Positions 35,693-44,958 are shown, counted from the first letter of the stretch. The stretch is DNA of 64,000 bases from Anaerolineae bacterium (GCA_019637615.1 JAHBVJ010000021.1:1-64000); one strand, 5' to 3'. The notes: a model not told the origin generated them from the sequence alone. Numbers and translations: made by a program.

Positions 35693-36766
35693 TTACGCGT
35701 ACAGACTCGCCACCTTGACGGGCATTCCCTCTTGTGCAGCGGATCGGTAGGCCGCTTCCAGCAGTTCGACGGTGTACAGGCCGTTGGTCGCGCCGGGAAA
35801 CTCGTTAGGAGCGCCGTCCAAGATCATGTCTACGAAGCGCTGTGATGGCAGCGACCCCGGATAGCCCGGACTGTGCGGGGCGATGCGTTCTTCGCGACCA
35901 TCGTGCAAGCGCATATGCAGCTCGCCCGTGATGGCATCTACGCGGAGCCGTCCCTTGCTGCCGTGCAGATGGACTTCCACGATCCCGCCGTCGCCCTTGC
36001 CGATATTGCCCGTGCTGCCAACCGTCGCCACCGCGCCATTATTCATGCGCACGGCGAAGGCATCGACCACATCAACCTTGGTATCGAGGTTGCCCATGAA
36101 CGCGCTGACCTTCTCGGCGCGCAGTCCGGAGGCAAGGTAAAACATCATCGCGGCGGAATGCGTGATCTGCAAGTGGGCTTGCCCGCCGCCCGCCACGCGA
36201 GGGTCGCTGTACGTACTGTTGCCGGGGCCATGCACAGGATAGTTCATTACCTCGGCATATTCGGCGGGTTTGCCACGATAAAACTCGATGGTCATCGAGG
36301 TCATGCTGCACGTAATGTACTCGATCTCACCGAGCAGTCCTTCGTCAATGTAGCGCTTGGCGGTCTGGATCGGCGCGAGGTACGGGAAGGTGTAGCCCAT
36401 CAAAATTTGCACGCCCTTGCTGGCAGCCAGCTCGACCAGCGCTTTGGCTCCCTTGGCGGTCAGCGTCATCGGCTTTTCCATCAGCAGGTGCAACCCGTGA
36501 TCCAGCACCTGTTTGCCCGCTTCGTCGTGGTACTGGTGCTGCACCGCCACGATCGCCCCTTTCAGGTCGGGATGTGCGGCGACGGCCTCCGGCACGCTGG
36601 TATAGGCCGTGCGGACATTATATTTGTCAGCGGCGGCGTTCAGGGCAGTGGGATTCTTATCGATCAGGACGAGATCGACGCGGGGGTTGGCGAGCAGGGC
36701 GGGGATATGCGCGGTCGTTGACCACCAACCGGTACCAACAACCGCAATCTTCACTTTCGCTGACAT
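35693..36766 (-). CDS. Gfo/Idh/MocA family oxidoreductase
   Basis: The 357-residue NAD(P)-dependent sugar dehydrogenase-like protein begins with the Rossmann loop VAVVGTGWW-like stretch (KIAVVGTGWWSTTAHIPALL). It has the catalytic-lysine motif MEKPMTLT, a GYTFPYLAP segment and a C-terminal domain of beta-sheet type (HLHGSKGRLRVDA). It oxidises a sugar or inositol, or reduces a ketose. It is first in the minus-strand sugar group, divergent to the ABC importer. The following 167-base spacer has low-complexity C-rich sequence and no gene. Confidence 0.9.
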   Translation of the reverse strand: MSAKVKIAVVGTGWWSTTAHIPALLANPRVDLVLIDKNPTALNAAADKYNVRTAYTSVPEAVAAHPDLKGAIVAVQHQYHDEAGKQVLDHGLHLLMEKPMTLTAKGAKALVELAASKGVQILMGYTFPYLAPIQTAKRYIDEGLLGEIEYITCSMTSMTIEFYRGKPAEYAEVMNYPVHGPGNSTYSDPRVAGGGQAHLQITHSAAMMFYLASGLRAEKVSAFMGNLDTKVDVVDAFAVRMNNGAVATVGSTGNIGKGDGGIVEVHLHGSKGRLRVDAITGELHMRLHDGREERIAPHSPGYPGSLPSQRFVDMILDGAPNEFPGATNGLYTVELLEAAYRSAAQEGMPVKVASLYA

Positions 36767-36831
36767 AAAATATAGTTCCTAATCCTAATTGTTGATTTTT
36801 ATCGAAAGTTGATTATTCTTGTGGATGACTG

Positions 36832-36960
36832 CAACGTTAACATAGACTGGATAGGCTGTCAACTGGTTTGAGGGGAGCCATCCCCCTATTTATGACTATC
36901 TCACGTGTGGTTGATTGACATTTCAAAAGGGGTGTGGTACGTTTACAAAGTAACGTTGAC
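36832..36960 (+). promoter_or_regulatory. Divergent control region of the sugar island
   Basis: TTGACA (36915-36920) with a 17-base spacer and a weak -10 (TACGTT, 36938-36943) can drive the importer. Near-palindromic CAACGTTAAC (36832-36841) and GTAACGTTGAC (36950-36960) flank it, with a similar GTACGTTTAC overlapping the -10, so they are candidate operators for the DeoR-type regulator encoded at 42747. A GGGGA/TCCCC hairpin is at 36872-36885. Confidence 0.4.
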
Positions 36961-37016
36961 CTTTCAACAAAATTCAGCAAAATTCGCGAAGTCCGAACTT
37001 ATTCTTTTGTAACTTA

Positions 37017-38555
37017 TTGGTTGTTGAATTGATAACTGATTCTGTGCAAAAACAACCCACGCTGGAAATGCGTGGCATCTCCAAAAGCTTCGACGCGACC
37101 CAAGCGCTCGAAGACGTTTCGCTCACGCTGTTCCCCGGCGAAGTCCATACGCTGCTCGGAGAAAACGGCGCGGGCAAATCGACTCTCATCAAGATCATGA
37201 CGGGCATCCATCAGCCGGATCACGGTGAAATATTGCTGGATGGGCGTCCGATCAAGATCAACAACACGGCTCAGGCGCAAGAACTCGGCATCGCAGCCAT
37301 CTACCAAGAGCCGCTGGTATTCCCTGACCTCAACGTCGCGGAAAACATCTTCATCAGCCATCAGAAGCGCGGCGCGGTCGTCAACTGGCGGCGCATGTAC
37401 AGGGAAGCCGAAACCTTCCTCGAAAAACTCGGTGTGCAGATGGACGTGCGCAGCCAAGCGCGCGGCTTGACGCTGGCGGAGCAGCAAACCGTCGAGATCG
37501 CCAAGGCCATCTCGTTGAACGTGCGCGTCCTGATCATGGATGAACCCACCGCCTCGCTCTCGGCGCATGAGGTGGCGCGGCTCTTCAAAATCGTGCGGAC
37601 GCTGCGTGAACAGGGCGTAGCGGTGCTGTTCATCAGCCATCGGATGGATGAGGTGTTCGAGATTTCCGACCGCATCACCATCTTCCGCGACGGCAAACGC
37701 ATCTCATCCAACCCCGCCAAAGAAGTCACCACCGACAGCGCGATCCGCGATATGGTCGGGCGCGAAATCACCAATTTCTTCGACAAAGAGCCGACCGAGC
37801 GCGGCAAGTTGCTGCTTTCCGTCAAGAATCTGAGCTATGAGGGCGTCTTCGCCAACGTCAGCTTTGATCTGTACGCGGGCGAAGTGCTCGGCATGGCGGG
37901 CTTGGTCGGTGCAGGACGGACAGACGTGGCTTTGGCGCTATTCGGGATCAACCCCGCCACCAGCGGCGAGATCATCTACGACGGTAAGCCCGTCAGCATT
38001 CAGTCGCCACATCAGGCCACGCAGCTTGGGATCGCCTACGTCACTGAAGACCGACGCGGACAAGGCTTGGTGATGCCGATGTCGATTGCCACCAATATCT
38101 CGCTGCCGATACTGCACCGCTACCTGACTCGCTTGGGCTTGATCGACAGCAAAGCCGAAAACGTCACCGCCGAGGAATACCGCAAACAGCTTTCGATCCG
38201 CGCCCCGTCGATCCAATTGCAGGCGAACAAGCTCTCCGGCGGCAACCAGCAGAAAGTGGTAGTCGCCAAATGGCTGAACACCAAACCGCGCCTGCTCATT
38301 CTGGACGAACCGACGCGCGGCATCGACGTGGGTGCCAAGGCGGAAATCCATCACATCATCAACGAACTAGCCAAGCAAGGGATGGCGATCCTCATGATCT
38401 CCTCGGATTTGCCGGAAGTGTTAGCCATGAGTGATCGCGTGCTGGTCATGCGCGAAGGATTGCCGATGGGCATTTTCTCGCGCGCAGAGGCCACTCAGGA
38501 GCGCGTGATGACCGCCGCCATGGGGCGCACTGAGACTGAGCAGGTGACGCCATGA
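37017..38555 (+). CDS. Sugar ABC transporter ATP-binding protein (RhaT-like, two ATPase domains)
   Basis: The 512-residue protein has two nucleotide-binding domains, as in RbsA/RhaT. Domain 1 has Walker A GENGAGKST, a divergent signature LTLAEQQ and Walker B LIMDEPTAS. Domain 2 has the usual degenerate first loop GLVGAGRTD, signature LSGGNQQK and Walker B LILDEPTRG. It energises uptake of a monosaccharide with the two permeases and binding protein downstream. Its stop overlaps the next start by 4 bases. The first codon is uncertain (TTG 37017, TTG 37029, GTG 37044); none has a good ribosome-binding site. Confidence 0.93.
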   Translation: MVVELITDSVQKQPTLEMRGISKSFDATQALEDVSLTLFPGEVHTLLGENGAGKSTLIKIMTGIHQPDHGEILLDGRPIKINNTAQAQELGIAAIYQEPLVFPDLNVAENIFISHQKRGAVVNWRRMYREAETFLEKLGVQMDVRSQARGLTLAEQQTVEIAKAISLNVRVLIMDEPTASLSAHEVARLFKIVRTLREQGVAVLFISHRMDEVFEISDRITIFRDGKRISSNPAKEVTTDSAIRDMVGREITNFFDKEPTERGKLLLSVKNLSYEGVFANVSFDLYAGEVLGMAGLVGAGRTDVALALFGINPATSGEIIYDGKPVSIQSPHQATQLGIAYVTEDRRGQGLVMPMSIATNISLPILHRYLTRLGLIDSKAENVTAEEYRKQLSIRAPSIQLQANKLSGGNQQKVVVAKWLNTKPRLLILDEPTRGIDVGAKAEIHHIINELAKQGMAILMISSDLPEVLAMSDRVLVMREGLPMGIFSRAEATQERVMTAAMGRTETEQVTP

Positions 38556-39598
38556 ACGCCGTGCGCCAATTCTTCCGCCCGGAACGCATTCGCGAAACCA
38601 GTCTGCTGGTGCTGATCATCGCTATCGTGCTGATCTTCAACACCCAGATTCCCAATTACTTAGAGGCGCGCACCTTTAACCGCATTTCCAGCAGTGTGAT
38701 GATCATCATGGTGATGGCGGTGGGCGAAGTGCTGGTCATCCTGACGCGCAATATCGACCTGTCGATTGGCTCGATTGTCGGGTTCACCGCCTTTTTTGTC
38801 GGTCGCCAGATCGCGGGCAATAACGACTTGCCGCCGCTGGTATTGATCTTGATGGCAATGTCCGTAGGCGCGATCATGGGCATGATCAACGGTCTGCTCA
38901 CCGCCTATGGGAAAGTCCCCGCCATCGTGGTGACGCTCGGTACGTTGGCGATTTACCGCGCCTTCCTCGTGGAATATGGCGGCGGTCAGACCGTCACCAC
39001 GAGCAGCCTACCGCAGTGGTTGAACGACCTCGCCCGCGTCGATCTATTCACGGTGGGCAAGCTGCAAATTCGTTTGCTGTTCAGCATTGCGGTGGTCGCG
39101 GTGATCGTGTTCCAGATCGCGCTGGCCTATTTGCCATTTGGACGACGGTTATATGCCATCGGTTCGAACCCCGACGCCGCCCGTATCGCTGGTATGCCGA
39201 TCCGCCGCATCACGCTGCTGGCCTATATCTTGTGCGGTGCGATGTCAGGGCTGGCGGGCTTTATGTATCTCGCGCAATATGGCAACATCACCGTAGTAGC
39301 CGCGCAGGGCTTGGAACTTCAGGTAGTGGCGGCGGCGGTGGTCGGCGGCATCAGCATCAACGGCGGCACTGGCACGATGATCGGCGCGGCGCTCGGCGCG
39401 ATCCTGATCGGGACGATTGAGCAAAGCCTGATCCGCATGGCGAACATCAGCGAATTCTGGAAAGACGCGCTACTTGGGTTATTCATCCTTGTCGCCGTAG
39501 TGAGCGACGCGCTGATCCTCAACCGCATCAAGTCGATCTGGTCACGCAGCGCGCGGAAACAGCGCCTTGCCGAAGCCGCCAACCGGAGCGCCCAATGA
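38552..39598 (+). CDS. Sugar ABC transporter permease 1 (RhaP-like)
   Basis: The 348-residue integral membrane protein of the BPD_transp_2/RbsC family has about ten helices. It shows the typical blocks NIDLSIGSIVGFTAF, VPAIVVTLGTLAIYR and AIGSNPDAARIAGMPI, the last being the coupling-helix region that meets the ATPase. It overlaps the ATPase gene and the second permease by 4 bases each, so all three are translated together. Confidence 0.93.
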   Translation: MNAVRQFFRPERIRETSLLVLIIAIVLIFNTQIPNYLEARTFNRISSSVMIIMVMAVGEVLVILTRNIDLSIGSIVGFTAFFVGRQIAGNNDLPPLVLILMAMSVGAIMGMINGLLTAYGKVPAIVVTLGTLAIYRAFLVEYGGGQTVTTSSLPQWLNDLARVDLFTVGKLQIRLLFSIAVVAVIVFQIALAYLPFGRRLYAIGSNPDAARIAGMPIRRITLLAYILCGAMSGLAGFMYLAQYGNITVVAAQGLELQVVAAAVVGGISINGGTGTMIGAALGAILIGTIEQSLIRMANISEFWKDALLGLFILVAVVSDALILNRIKSIWSRSARKQRLAEAANRSAQ

Positions 39599-40581
39599 AG
39601 ACTTCGTTTAGCTGGCTGCGTCGGTGGGAAGCGCTCCTCGCGATAATTCTGGTGATCGTGTTGATCCGCAATGTCCAGCTTTCACCGTTCTTTCTGCAAG
39701 CGGACAATCTCCTGAATCTGTTTGAAGTTTCCATCGAAAAAATCATCGTGGCGATGATCATGACCTTCGTGATCATCAACGGCGAGATCGATCTGTCGGT
39801 GGCTTCGATCATGGGCATGTGCGGCTGTTTGTTCTCGTACTTGCTGCTTCAGGGCTGGCAAGAATTCCCCGCGATCATTGCCTCACTGCTGCTGGGGGTG
39901 GTAGCGGGCGCGGTGAACGGCTTCTTCACGGCTTACGTTGGGTTGCCATCACTGGTCGTCACGTTGGCGGGCTTGATCAGCTATCGCGGTATTGCGCTGC
40001 TCATGATCGAAGATCGCTCGGTCAAGAATATTCCGCAGCACTTCATCGATCTCGCCACGCAGCCAACGATTGGCCCGATCAGCCTGACGCTGGCGGTGTT
40101 CATCGTGTTTTTCATCATCGCGTTCGTGGTGCTGCACTTCACGGCCTTCGGGCGGCATGTCTTCATCATCGGCAACAACAAAGATGCGGCACGCTTTTCC
40201 GGCGTCGATGTCAAACGCGTCAAGATGACCCTGTTCGTGGTCAGCGGTTTTGTATCGGCACTGGCGGGGCTGTTCTACGCGTGGCGGTTGGGCGCGGTGC
40301 GTTCCGACCTCGCGCAGGGCTTTGAACTGGACATCATCACGATGGTGCTGCTCGGCGGCGTGAGCATCTTCGGCGGTTCCGGCACGTTCGTCGGCGTGGG
40401 GTTGTCGATCCTGATCGTGCTCAGTCTGCGCAACGGCATGTCGCTCGACGGCGTGACGGGCAACACGCAGAGCGCCGTGATCGGCGTGCTGCTCATCCTT
40501 TCCGTGCTTATTCCCAACCTGTTACAGGAAGCCAACCGCTTCTTCAAACAGCGTGGTTCAGCGGTTCAATCGGGGTCTTAG
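39595..40581 (+). CDS. Sugar ABC transporter permease 2 (RhaQ-like)
   Basis: The 328-residue second permease of the heterodimeric channel is of the same family. Landmarks are NGEIDLSVASIMGMCG, LPSLVVTLAGLISYRGIA, IIGNNKDAARFSGVDV and LLGGVSIFGGSGTFVG. Paired, non-identical permeases are typical of RhaP/RhaQ and LsrC/LsrD systems and unlike single-permease ribose systems. The 98-base gap to the binding-protein gene contains a strong AAAAGGAGG not followed by a convincing gene. Confidence 0.92.
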   Translation: MKTSFSWLRRWEALLAIILVIVLIRNVQLSPFFLQADNLLNLFEVSIEKIIVAMIMTFVIINGEIDLSVASIMGMCGCLFSYLLLQGWQEFPAIIASLLLGVVAGAVNGFFTAYVGLPSLVVTLAGLISYRGIALLMIEDRSVKNIPQHFIDLATQPTIGPISLTLAVFIVFFIIAFVVLHFTAFGRHVFIIGNNKDAARFSGVDVKRVKMTLFVVSGFVSALAGLFYAWRLGAVRSDLAQGFELDIITMVLLGGVSIFGGSGTFVGVGLSILIVLSLRNGMSLDGVTGNTQSAVIGVLLILSVLIPNLLQEANRFFKQRGSAVQSGS

Positions 40582-40679
40582 GGTAAAAGGAGGTGCAGGT
40601 ATCGATACAGGCGCTCGGATCATACCAACCAGCAAACGGCTTGGACTACACACTTATTCAAAACTGAGGAGAAACTACG

Positions 40680-41768
40680 ATGAACAAACTTAAGACATTA
40701 GCCGCGCTCGCGATGGCAGCCGCTATCGCCATCTCCGTGACGGGCACACCGACCCAAGCGCAGGACGTAAAGCAAGCCACCAAGGGCAAAGAAGTCAACA
40801 TGGTGCTGCTGCCCAAGTTCCTCGGCATCTCGGTCTTCGATGAAGCACATCAGGGCGCGGAAGAGGCGCACGCCGAATTGGGCAACACGGGTAAGCTAGA
40901 ATTCCTCGGCCCCACGCCGGAAAACAGCGTCGCGGGTCAGATCGAAATCGTGCAAGCGGCGACCACACGTGGCGTCGGCGCGATCATGATCTCCAACAAC
41001 GCGGGCGAGCAGTTAGCCCCCGCCGCCAAGGAAGCGCTGGCGAAGGGCATCAAGGTCGTGACGTGGGACTCGCCGCTCTCCCCCGACGCGGAAGTGCTGT
41101 TCGTCGCGCAGGTGGACTTCGGCTCCATGGGACAGGTGATGGCGGATATGGCGCTCGATCTCGTCGGCCCCGATGGCGGTGAGTTCGCCTTCCTGTCAGC
41201 CTCGCCCGATGCCGCGAACCAGAATGCGTGGATGGCAGCGACGGTTGAAGCGCTGAAAGACCCCAAGTACGCCAAGGTCAAGCTCGTTGATACCGTGTAC
41301 GGCAACGACACCTCGGAAGATAGCTACAAGGCCGCGCTCGGTCTGGTTGACAAGTATCCTGACCTCAAGGTCATCATGGCTCCGACGACGGTCGGCATCG
41401 CCTCGGCTGCCAAGGCCATGCAAGACGAAGGTCTATGCGATAAGGTCAAGGTCAGCGGTTTGGGTCTGCCCTCGGAAATGGCGAGCTACGTGAAGAATGG
41501 CTGCGCGCCCGCTTTCGCGCTGTGGAGCTTCGTTGACCTCGGCTACCTCACCTATTACACCAGCTACATGCTCGCCACTGGCGACATCACTGGCGACATC
41601 GGTGAGAAGTTCAACGCTGGTCGCATGGGTGACTACACCATCGAAGCCGATCCGGGTCGTGAAGGCGGCAAGCGCGTCCTGATGGGGCCATTCACCGTCT
41701 ACAACAAGGACAACATCGACGCCGCGACGGGCATGATGTCTGACGCGACTCCAGAAGCAACGCCGTGA
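40680..41768 (+). CDS. Sugar ABC transporter substrate-binding protein (RhaS-like)
   Basis: The 362-residue secreted or anchored Peripla_BP_4 protein starts with a signal peptide (about residues 1-27, ending Ala-Gln-Ala). The mature part has the rhamnose/AI-2-type pattern: VLLPKFLGISVFDEAHQGAE, FLGPTPENSVAGQIEIVQAA, VTWDSPLSPDAE and APTTVGIASAAKAMQ. Ligand specificity is inferred from the RhaS resemblance and the rhaI neighbour, not proven. GAGGAG precedes the ATG and an intrinsic terminator follows at 41786. Confidence 0.9.
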   Translation: MNKLKTLAALAMAAAIAISVTGTPTQAQDVKQATKGKEVNMVLLPKFLGISVFDEAHQGAEEAHAELGNTGKLEFLGPTPENSVAGQIEIVQAATTRGVGAIMISNNAGEQLAPAAKEALAKGIKVVTWDSPLSPDAEVLFVAQVDFGSMGQVMADMALDLVGPDGGEFAFLSASPDAANQNAWMAATVEALKDPKYAKVKLVDTVYGNDTSEDSYKAALGLVDKYPDLKVIMAPTTVGIASAAKAMQDEGLCDKVKVSGLGLPSEMASYVKNGCAPAFALWSFVDLGYLTYYTSYMLATGDITGDIGEKFNAGRMGDYTIEADPGREGGKRVLMGPFTVYNKDNIDAATGMMSDATPEATP

Positions 41769-41785
41769 TCGAACACTAGGTAATC

Positions 41786-41823
41786 AAAAAGGGCATTGAA
41801 CACCGTGTTTGATGCCCTTTTTT
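41786..41823 (+). terminator. Rho-independent terminator of the ABC importer operon
   Basis: AAAAAGGGCAT (41786-41796) pairs with ATGCCCTTTTTT (41812-41823), with an extra inner AACAC/GTGTT pairing. The T-run on the plus strand and A-run at the foot allow function in both directions. It separates the importer genes from the dehydrogenase gene. Confidence 0.9.
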
Positions 41824-41904
41824 GACCTCACCACCTTATCCTACATCAGCTCATGCATCGCAAAACGGGATAAGGTGGCAGGAACGAGTAGAAGAGAGGC
41901 AAGA

Positions 41905-42645
41905 ATGAACAATCGCGTCGCCATCGTGACGGGCGCTGCACGCGGAATCGGGGAAGCGACGGCGCGAATCTTGAGCGAAAAAGGCGCGGCGGTGGCTATC
42001 GTTGACCTGCTGGAAGAAGAATCCCACAAGGTCGCGGAGTCGATCAATGCCAGCGGCGGACGTGCCCAAGCCTTCCGCTGCGATGTTTCCAAACCGCGCG
42101 AGATTGAAGCGCTGACGCAAGCCGTGATCGCGGCCTTCGGGCAGATCGACATCCTCGTCAACAATGCTGGCATCTGTCCGCGCATCCCGATTCAAGACAT
42201 GACCGAAGAATGGTTCGACAAGATCATCAACATCAATCTGAAATCGGTGTTTTTCCTCACCCGCGCCGCCGCCGAGAATATGAAGCTGCGCAACTGGGGT
42301 CGCATCGTCAACATTAGCTCCACGGGCGGACGGATCGGCGGTTTGTACAGAGCGACGGTGTACAGCGCGTCCAAGGGTGGTATGCTTGCCATGACCAAAT
42401 CGATGGCACGGGAATACGCCCCGTACAACATCCTGATCAACGCGGTCGCGCCGGGTGGCGTGGACACTCCCATGTTGCAGATGGGCGGCGAAGAAGGCTT
42501 GCGCAAATACGTGGAGACTATTCCGCTGCGCCGTTTGGCAGCGCCAGCCGAGATCGCGCGTTCCATCGTGCAATTGTGCTCAGAGGAAACCACATGGGTG
42601 ACGGGCGCTACGTTGGATGTCAACGGCGGCGTGGTGATGATGTAG
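41905..42645 (+). CDS. Short-chain dehydrogenase/reductase (sugar type)
   Basis: ATG 41905 has GAGAGG upstream and gives the standard SDR length of 246 residues; an upstream frame from 41809 would run through the terminator. The cofactor loop is TGAARGIGEA (about 9-18), followed by NNAGI. The catalytic residues are Ser in NISSTGG and Tyr-x-x-x-Lys in YSASK. Asp at the end of strand 2 (AIVDLLEEE) favours NAD+. With its neighbours, it could oxidise a methylpentose or a keto-deoxy sugar acid; the substrate is inferred from context only. Confidence 0.92.
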   Translation: MNNRVAIVTGAARGIGEATARILSEKGAAVAIVDLLEEESHKVAESINASGGRAQAFRCDVSKPREIEALTQAVIAAFGQIDILVNNAGICPRIPIQDMTEEWFDKIININLKSVFFLTRAAAENMKLRNWGRIVNISSTGGRIGGLYRATVYSASKGGMLAMTKSMAREYAPYNILINAVAPGGVDTPMLQMGGEEGLRKYVETIPLRRLAAPAEIARSIVQLCSEETTWVTGATLDVNGGVVMM

Positions 42646-42746
42646 TGCGCGGTCAAGAGGCGTACTAGGGTTGCTATTCTCCTCGTCGGCATGGCGGGGT
42701 GCTCAGACTCCAAAGCAAGATCGTAAACCGAACTCAACACGTCGCT

Positions 42747-44429
42747 ATGACAACTTTTGATCGTCGTCAGCAAATTCTCCGCATGATCCGCGATAATTCG
42801 AGCGTCCGGGTCGCTGATCTGGCGCGGACGTTGGATGTCTCCGAAGGCACCATCCGCAACGACCTGACCGCCCTCGATGAGGAGCAACTCCTTACGCGGG
42901 TGCGCGGCGGCGCGATCTCGCGGGATGAGGCGTCGGCGTGGGGCGTCCCGCAGCGTTCCGACCTGCGCGCCAATTCCAAACAGCGCATCGCCCGCTGGGC
43001 AGCCGAGATGATCGAAGATGGTGACTCGATCTTGCTGGACGCCAGCAACACCGTGAATTACATGGCCTCGTATCTGCGCGATCACCGCGATCTGACGGTG
43101 GTCACCAACGGGATCGAGACAGCGCGGCGCTTCGCGGAGAACCCGTCCAACACCGTGATTCTGGTCGGCGGCCTGCTCAAGCCCGATGGCCTATCGCTGT
43201 ATGGCACCCTCAGCGAGAAATTTCTGAACGACCTGCATATTCAGCGTGCCTTTGTCTCATGCAGCGGCTTTTCAATCGAAAACGGCCTGACCGAAGTGGA
43301 CATCCGCGAGGCGCAGATCAAGAGCCTGATGATCCGCCGTGCCCGCCAGACGATTGCGTTGGTCGATTCGAGCAAATTCGACAAGATGGGTATCACCTCG
43401 TTCGCCACCATCAACCAGATTTCGCACATCTTCACCGACAGCGACGTACACAGCGATGTCGTGGATCGGCTACGGCGGCTGGGCATCAACCTGACGGTGT
43501 GCGAAGCCAATACGGTGTCGTCGTTCATCGCCCACAGCGAGTTCAATTCGCGCTACAAGATCGGGTTTGCCAACCTTGGCGAGGACATGCCGTTCTCGAT
43601 TGATGTGCGGCGCGGGTTGGAACGCGCCTTCAAGGAAACCAGCAACATCGACCTGATCTTCGCGGATAACCAACTCAGCGGCGAGGTGGCGCTCAGGAAC
43701 GCCGACGACCTGATCGCGAAGGGCATCGACCTGATGATCGAGTACCAGATCGATGAGCAGATGGGGCCGATCATCCTCAACAAGTTCCAGCAGGCGAATA
43801 TCCCCGTGATCGCGGTCGATATTCCCATCGTCGGCGCGACCTTCGTCGGCACCGACAATTATCGGTCGGGGCAGCTCGCCGGAACGCAGCTCGGCAACTG
43901 GATCGCCAAGCACTGGCGCGGGCAGTTGGACAGCTTAGTCATCCTTGAGGAGCCGAGAGCGGGCGCGTTGCCTGCTCTGCGCATTCGTGGACAGCTCGAC
44001 GGCCTGACCGAGGTGATCGGGACGCTACCGAAAGATGTCCATTACCTGAACTGCGCCAATTCCAGCGAGGTGAGCGAGGCCGAAATGCTGACTCTGCTCG
44101 GTAATTTGCCGAACAAACACCGGATCGCGGTCGTCTGCTTCAACGATGATGCCGCATGGGGCGTGTTAGCTGCCATCAAGCGGGCGCATCGCGGTTCGGA
44201 CGTGGTGCTGGTCGGGCAGGGTGCGGATCGACGCGTGCGCGAGGCGATCCGCGAATCGGGATCGCGGATCATCGGCTCGACGGGTTTCATGCCGGAAAAA
44301 TACGGGGAAGTCTTGCTGGATGTCGCCCTGAAAATCTTACGCGGCGAACCCGTCCCACCCGCCGCCTACATCGAACCCGTTTTCATCGATGCCAACAACA
44401 TCGACCGCTATTATCCGCTCTCCAGTTAG
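42747..44429 (+). CDS. DeoR-type regulator fused to a periplasmic-binding-protein-like sensor
   Basis: The 560-residue protein has a DeoR winged HTH (about 4-57, SVRVADLARTLDVSEGTIRNDL) and the DeoR C-terminal sugar-phosphate domain (about 75-235: DSILLDASNTVNYMA, TVVTNGIETARR, GGLLKPDGLSLYG, KFDKMGITSF). A full Peripla_BP_4/LacI-type ligand domain follows (about 270-555: LIFADNQLSGEVAL, GTDNYRSGQLAGTQL, AVVCFNDDAAWG). Two effector domains on one regulator are unusual. It probably senses both a phosphorylated or internal metabolite and the free sugar. ATG 42747 is chosen as the nearest start to the HTH; no ribosome-binding site is clear. Confidence 0.9.
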   Translation: MTTFDRRQQILRMIRDNSSVRVADLARTLDVSEGTIRNDLTALDEEQLLTRVRGGAISRDEASAWGVPQRSDLRANSKQRIARWAAEMIEDGDSILLDASNTVNYMASYLRDHRDLTVVTNGIETARRFAENPSNTVILVGGLLKPDGLSLYGTLSEKFLNDLHIQRAFVSCSGFSIENGLTEVDIREAQIKSLMIRRARQTIALVDSSKFDKMGITSFATINQISHIFTDSDVHSDVVDRLRRLGINLTVCEANTVSSFIAHSEFNSRYKIGFANLGEDMPFSIDVRRGLERAFKETSNIDLIFADNQLSGEVALRNADDLIAKGIDLMIEYQIDEQMGPIILNKFQQANIPVIAVDIPIVGATFVGTDNYRSGQLAGTQLGNWIAKHWRGQLDSLVILEEPRAGALPALRIRGQLDGLTEVIGTLPKDVHYLNCANSSEVSEAEMLTLLGNLPNKHRIAVVCFNDDAAWGVLAAIKRAHRGSDVVLVGQGADRRVREAIRESGSRIIGSTGFMPEKYGEVLLDVALKILRGEPVPPAAYIEPVFIDANNIDRYYPLSS

Positions 44430-44827
44430 TCGCTTTTAATCGTGTCTGTGGTCAAGCATTTGGTGATTTCCGCGACGATGGTGGTCGGGGAGATGGGTTT
44501 CATGAGATAGGCCGCGAAGCCCGCTCTCGTCACGCGTCCCATGTCGTTGTCCATGCTGAAGGCCGTGAGCGCAATCACGGGGATGGCGCTGAGGCGGGCG
44601 TCTCGACGCATGTGCTCCATCATCGTCCAGCCATCCATCACAGGCATCGACAGATCGAGCAGAATCGCCGTCGGTGTGACGGTCTCCAGAACTTTCAGCC
44701 CTTCTACCCCGTTGAGTGCCGTGTGAACTTTCATATGACGGCTTTGTAGGATCATCTGCACCAATTCAAGATTAGGTATCTGATCCTCAACAAGCAAAAT
44801 CGTCCAGTCACGGGGGTTATCGGACAT
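44426..44827 (-). CDS. Single-domain response regulator (CheY-like)
   Basis: The 133-residue receiver has no output domain. The acidic pair is in LLVEDQ, the phospho-acceptor Asp in LLDLSMPVMDGW, the Thr in ALTAF and the Lys in LMKPIS, so all key residues are present. Such proteins act as phospho-relays or bind partner proteins. ATG 44827 has GAGGAG upstream. The end overlaps the end of the convergent DeoR-type gene by 4 bases, and no kinase gene is adjacent. Confidence 0.92.
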   Translation of the reverse strand: MSDNPRDWTILLVEDQIPNLELVQMILQSRHMKVHTALNGVEGLKVLETVTPTAILLDLSMPVMDGWTMMEHMRRDARLSAIPVIALTAFSMDNDMGRVTRAGFAAYLMKPISPTTIVAEITKCLTTDTIKSD

Positions 44828-44958
44828 GAAGGCTCTCCTCTTCATAACAACATGATCAACGTATAGTATTCCCCACCAATATGATACGGGAGTGTATTCC
44901 CCAACGTCATATCAAATTCGTATAGGCACGTTTCAATGTCATCACTACGCGTGGGACG

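Noticed and set aside
40593..40667. 24-codon GTG frame after AAAAGGAGG between the permease and binding-protein genes
   Set aside because: The ribosome-binding site overlaps the start too closely and the peptide shows no pattern; probably chance.
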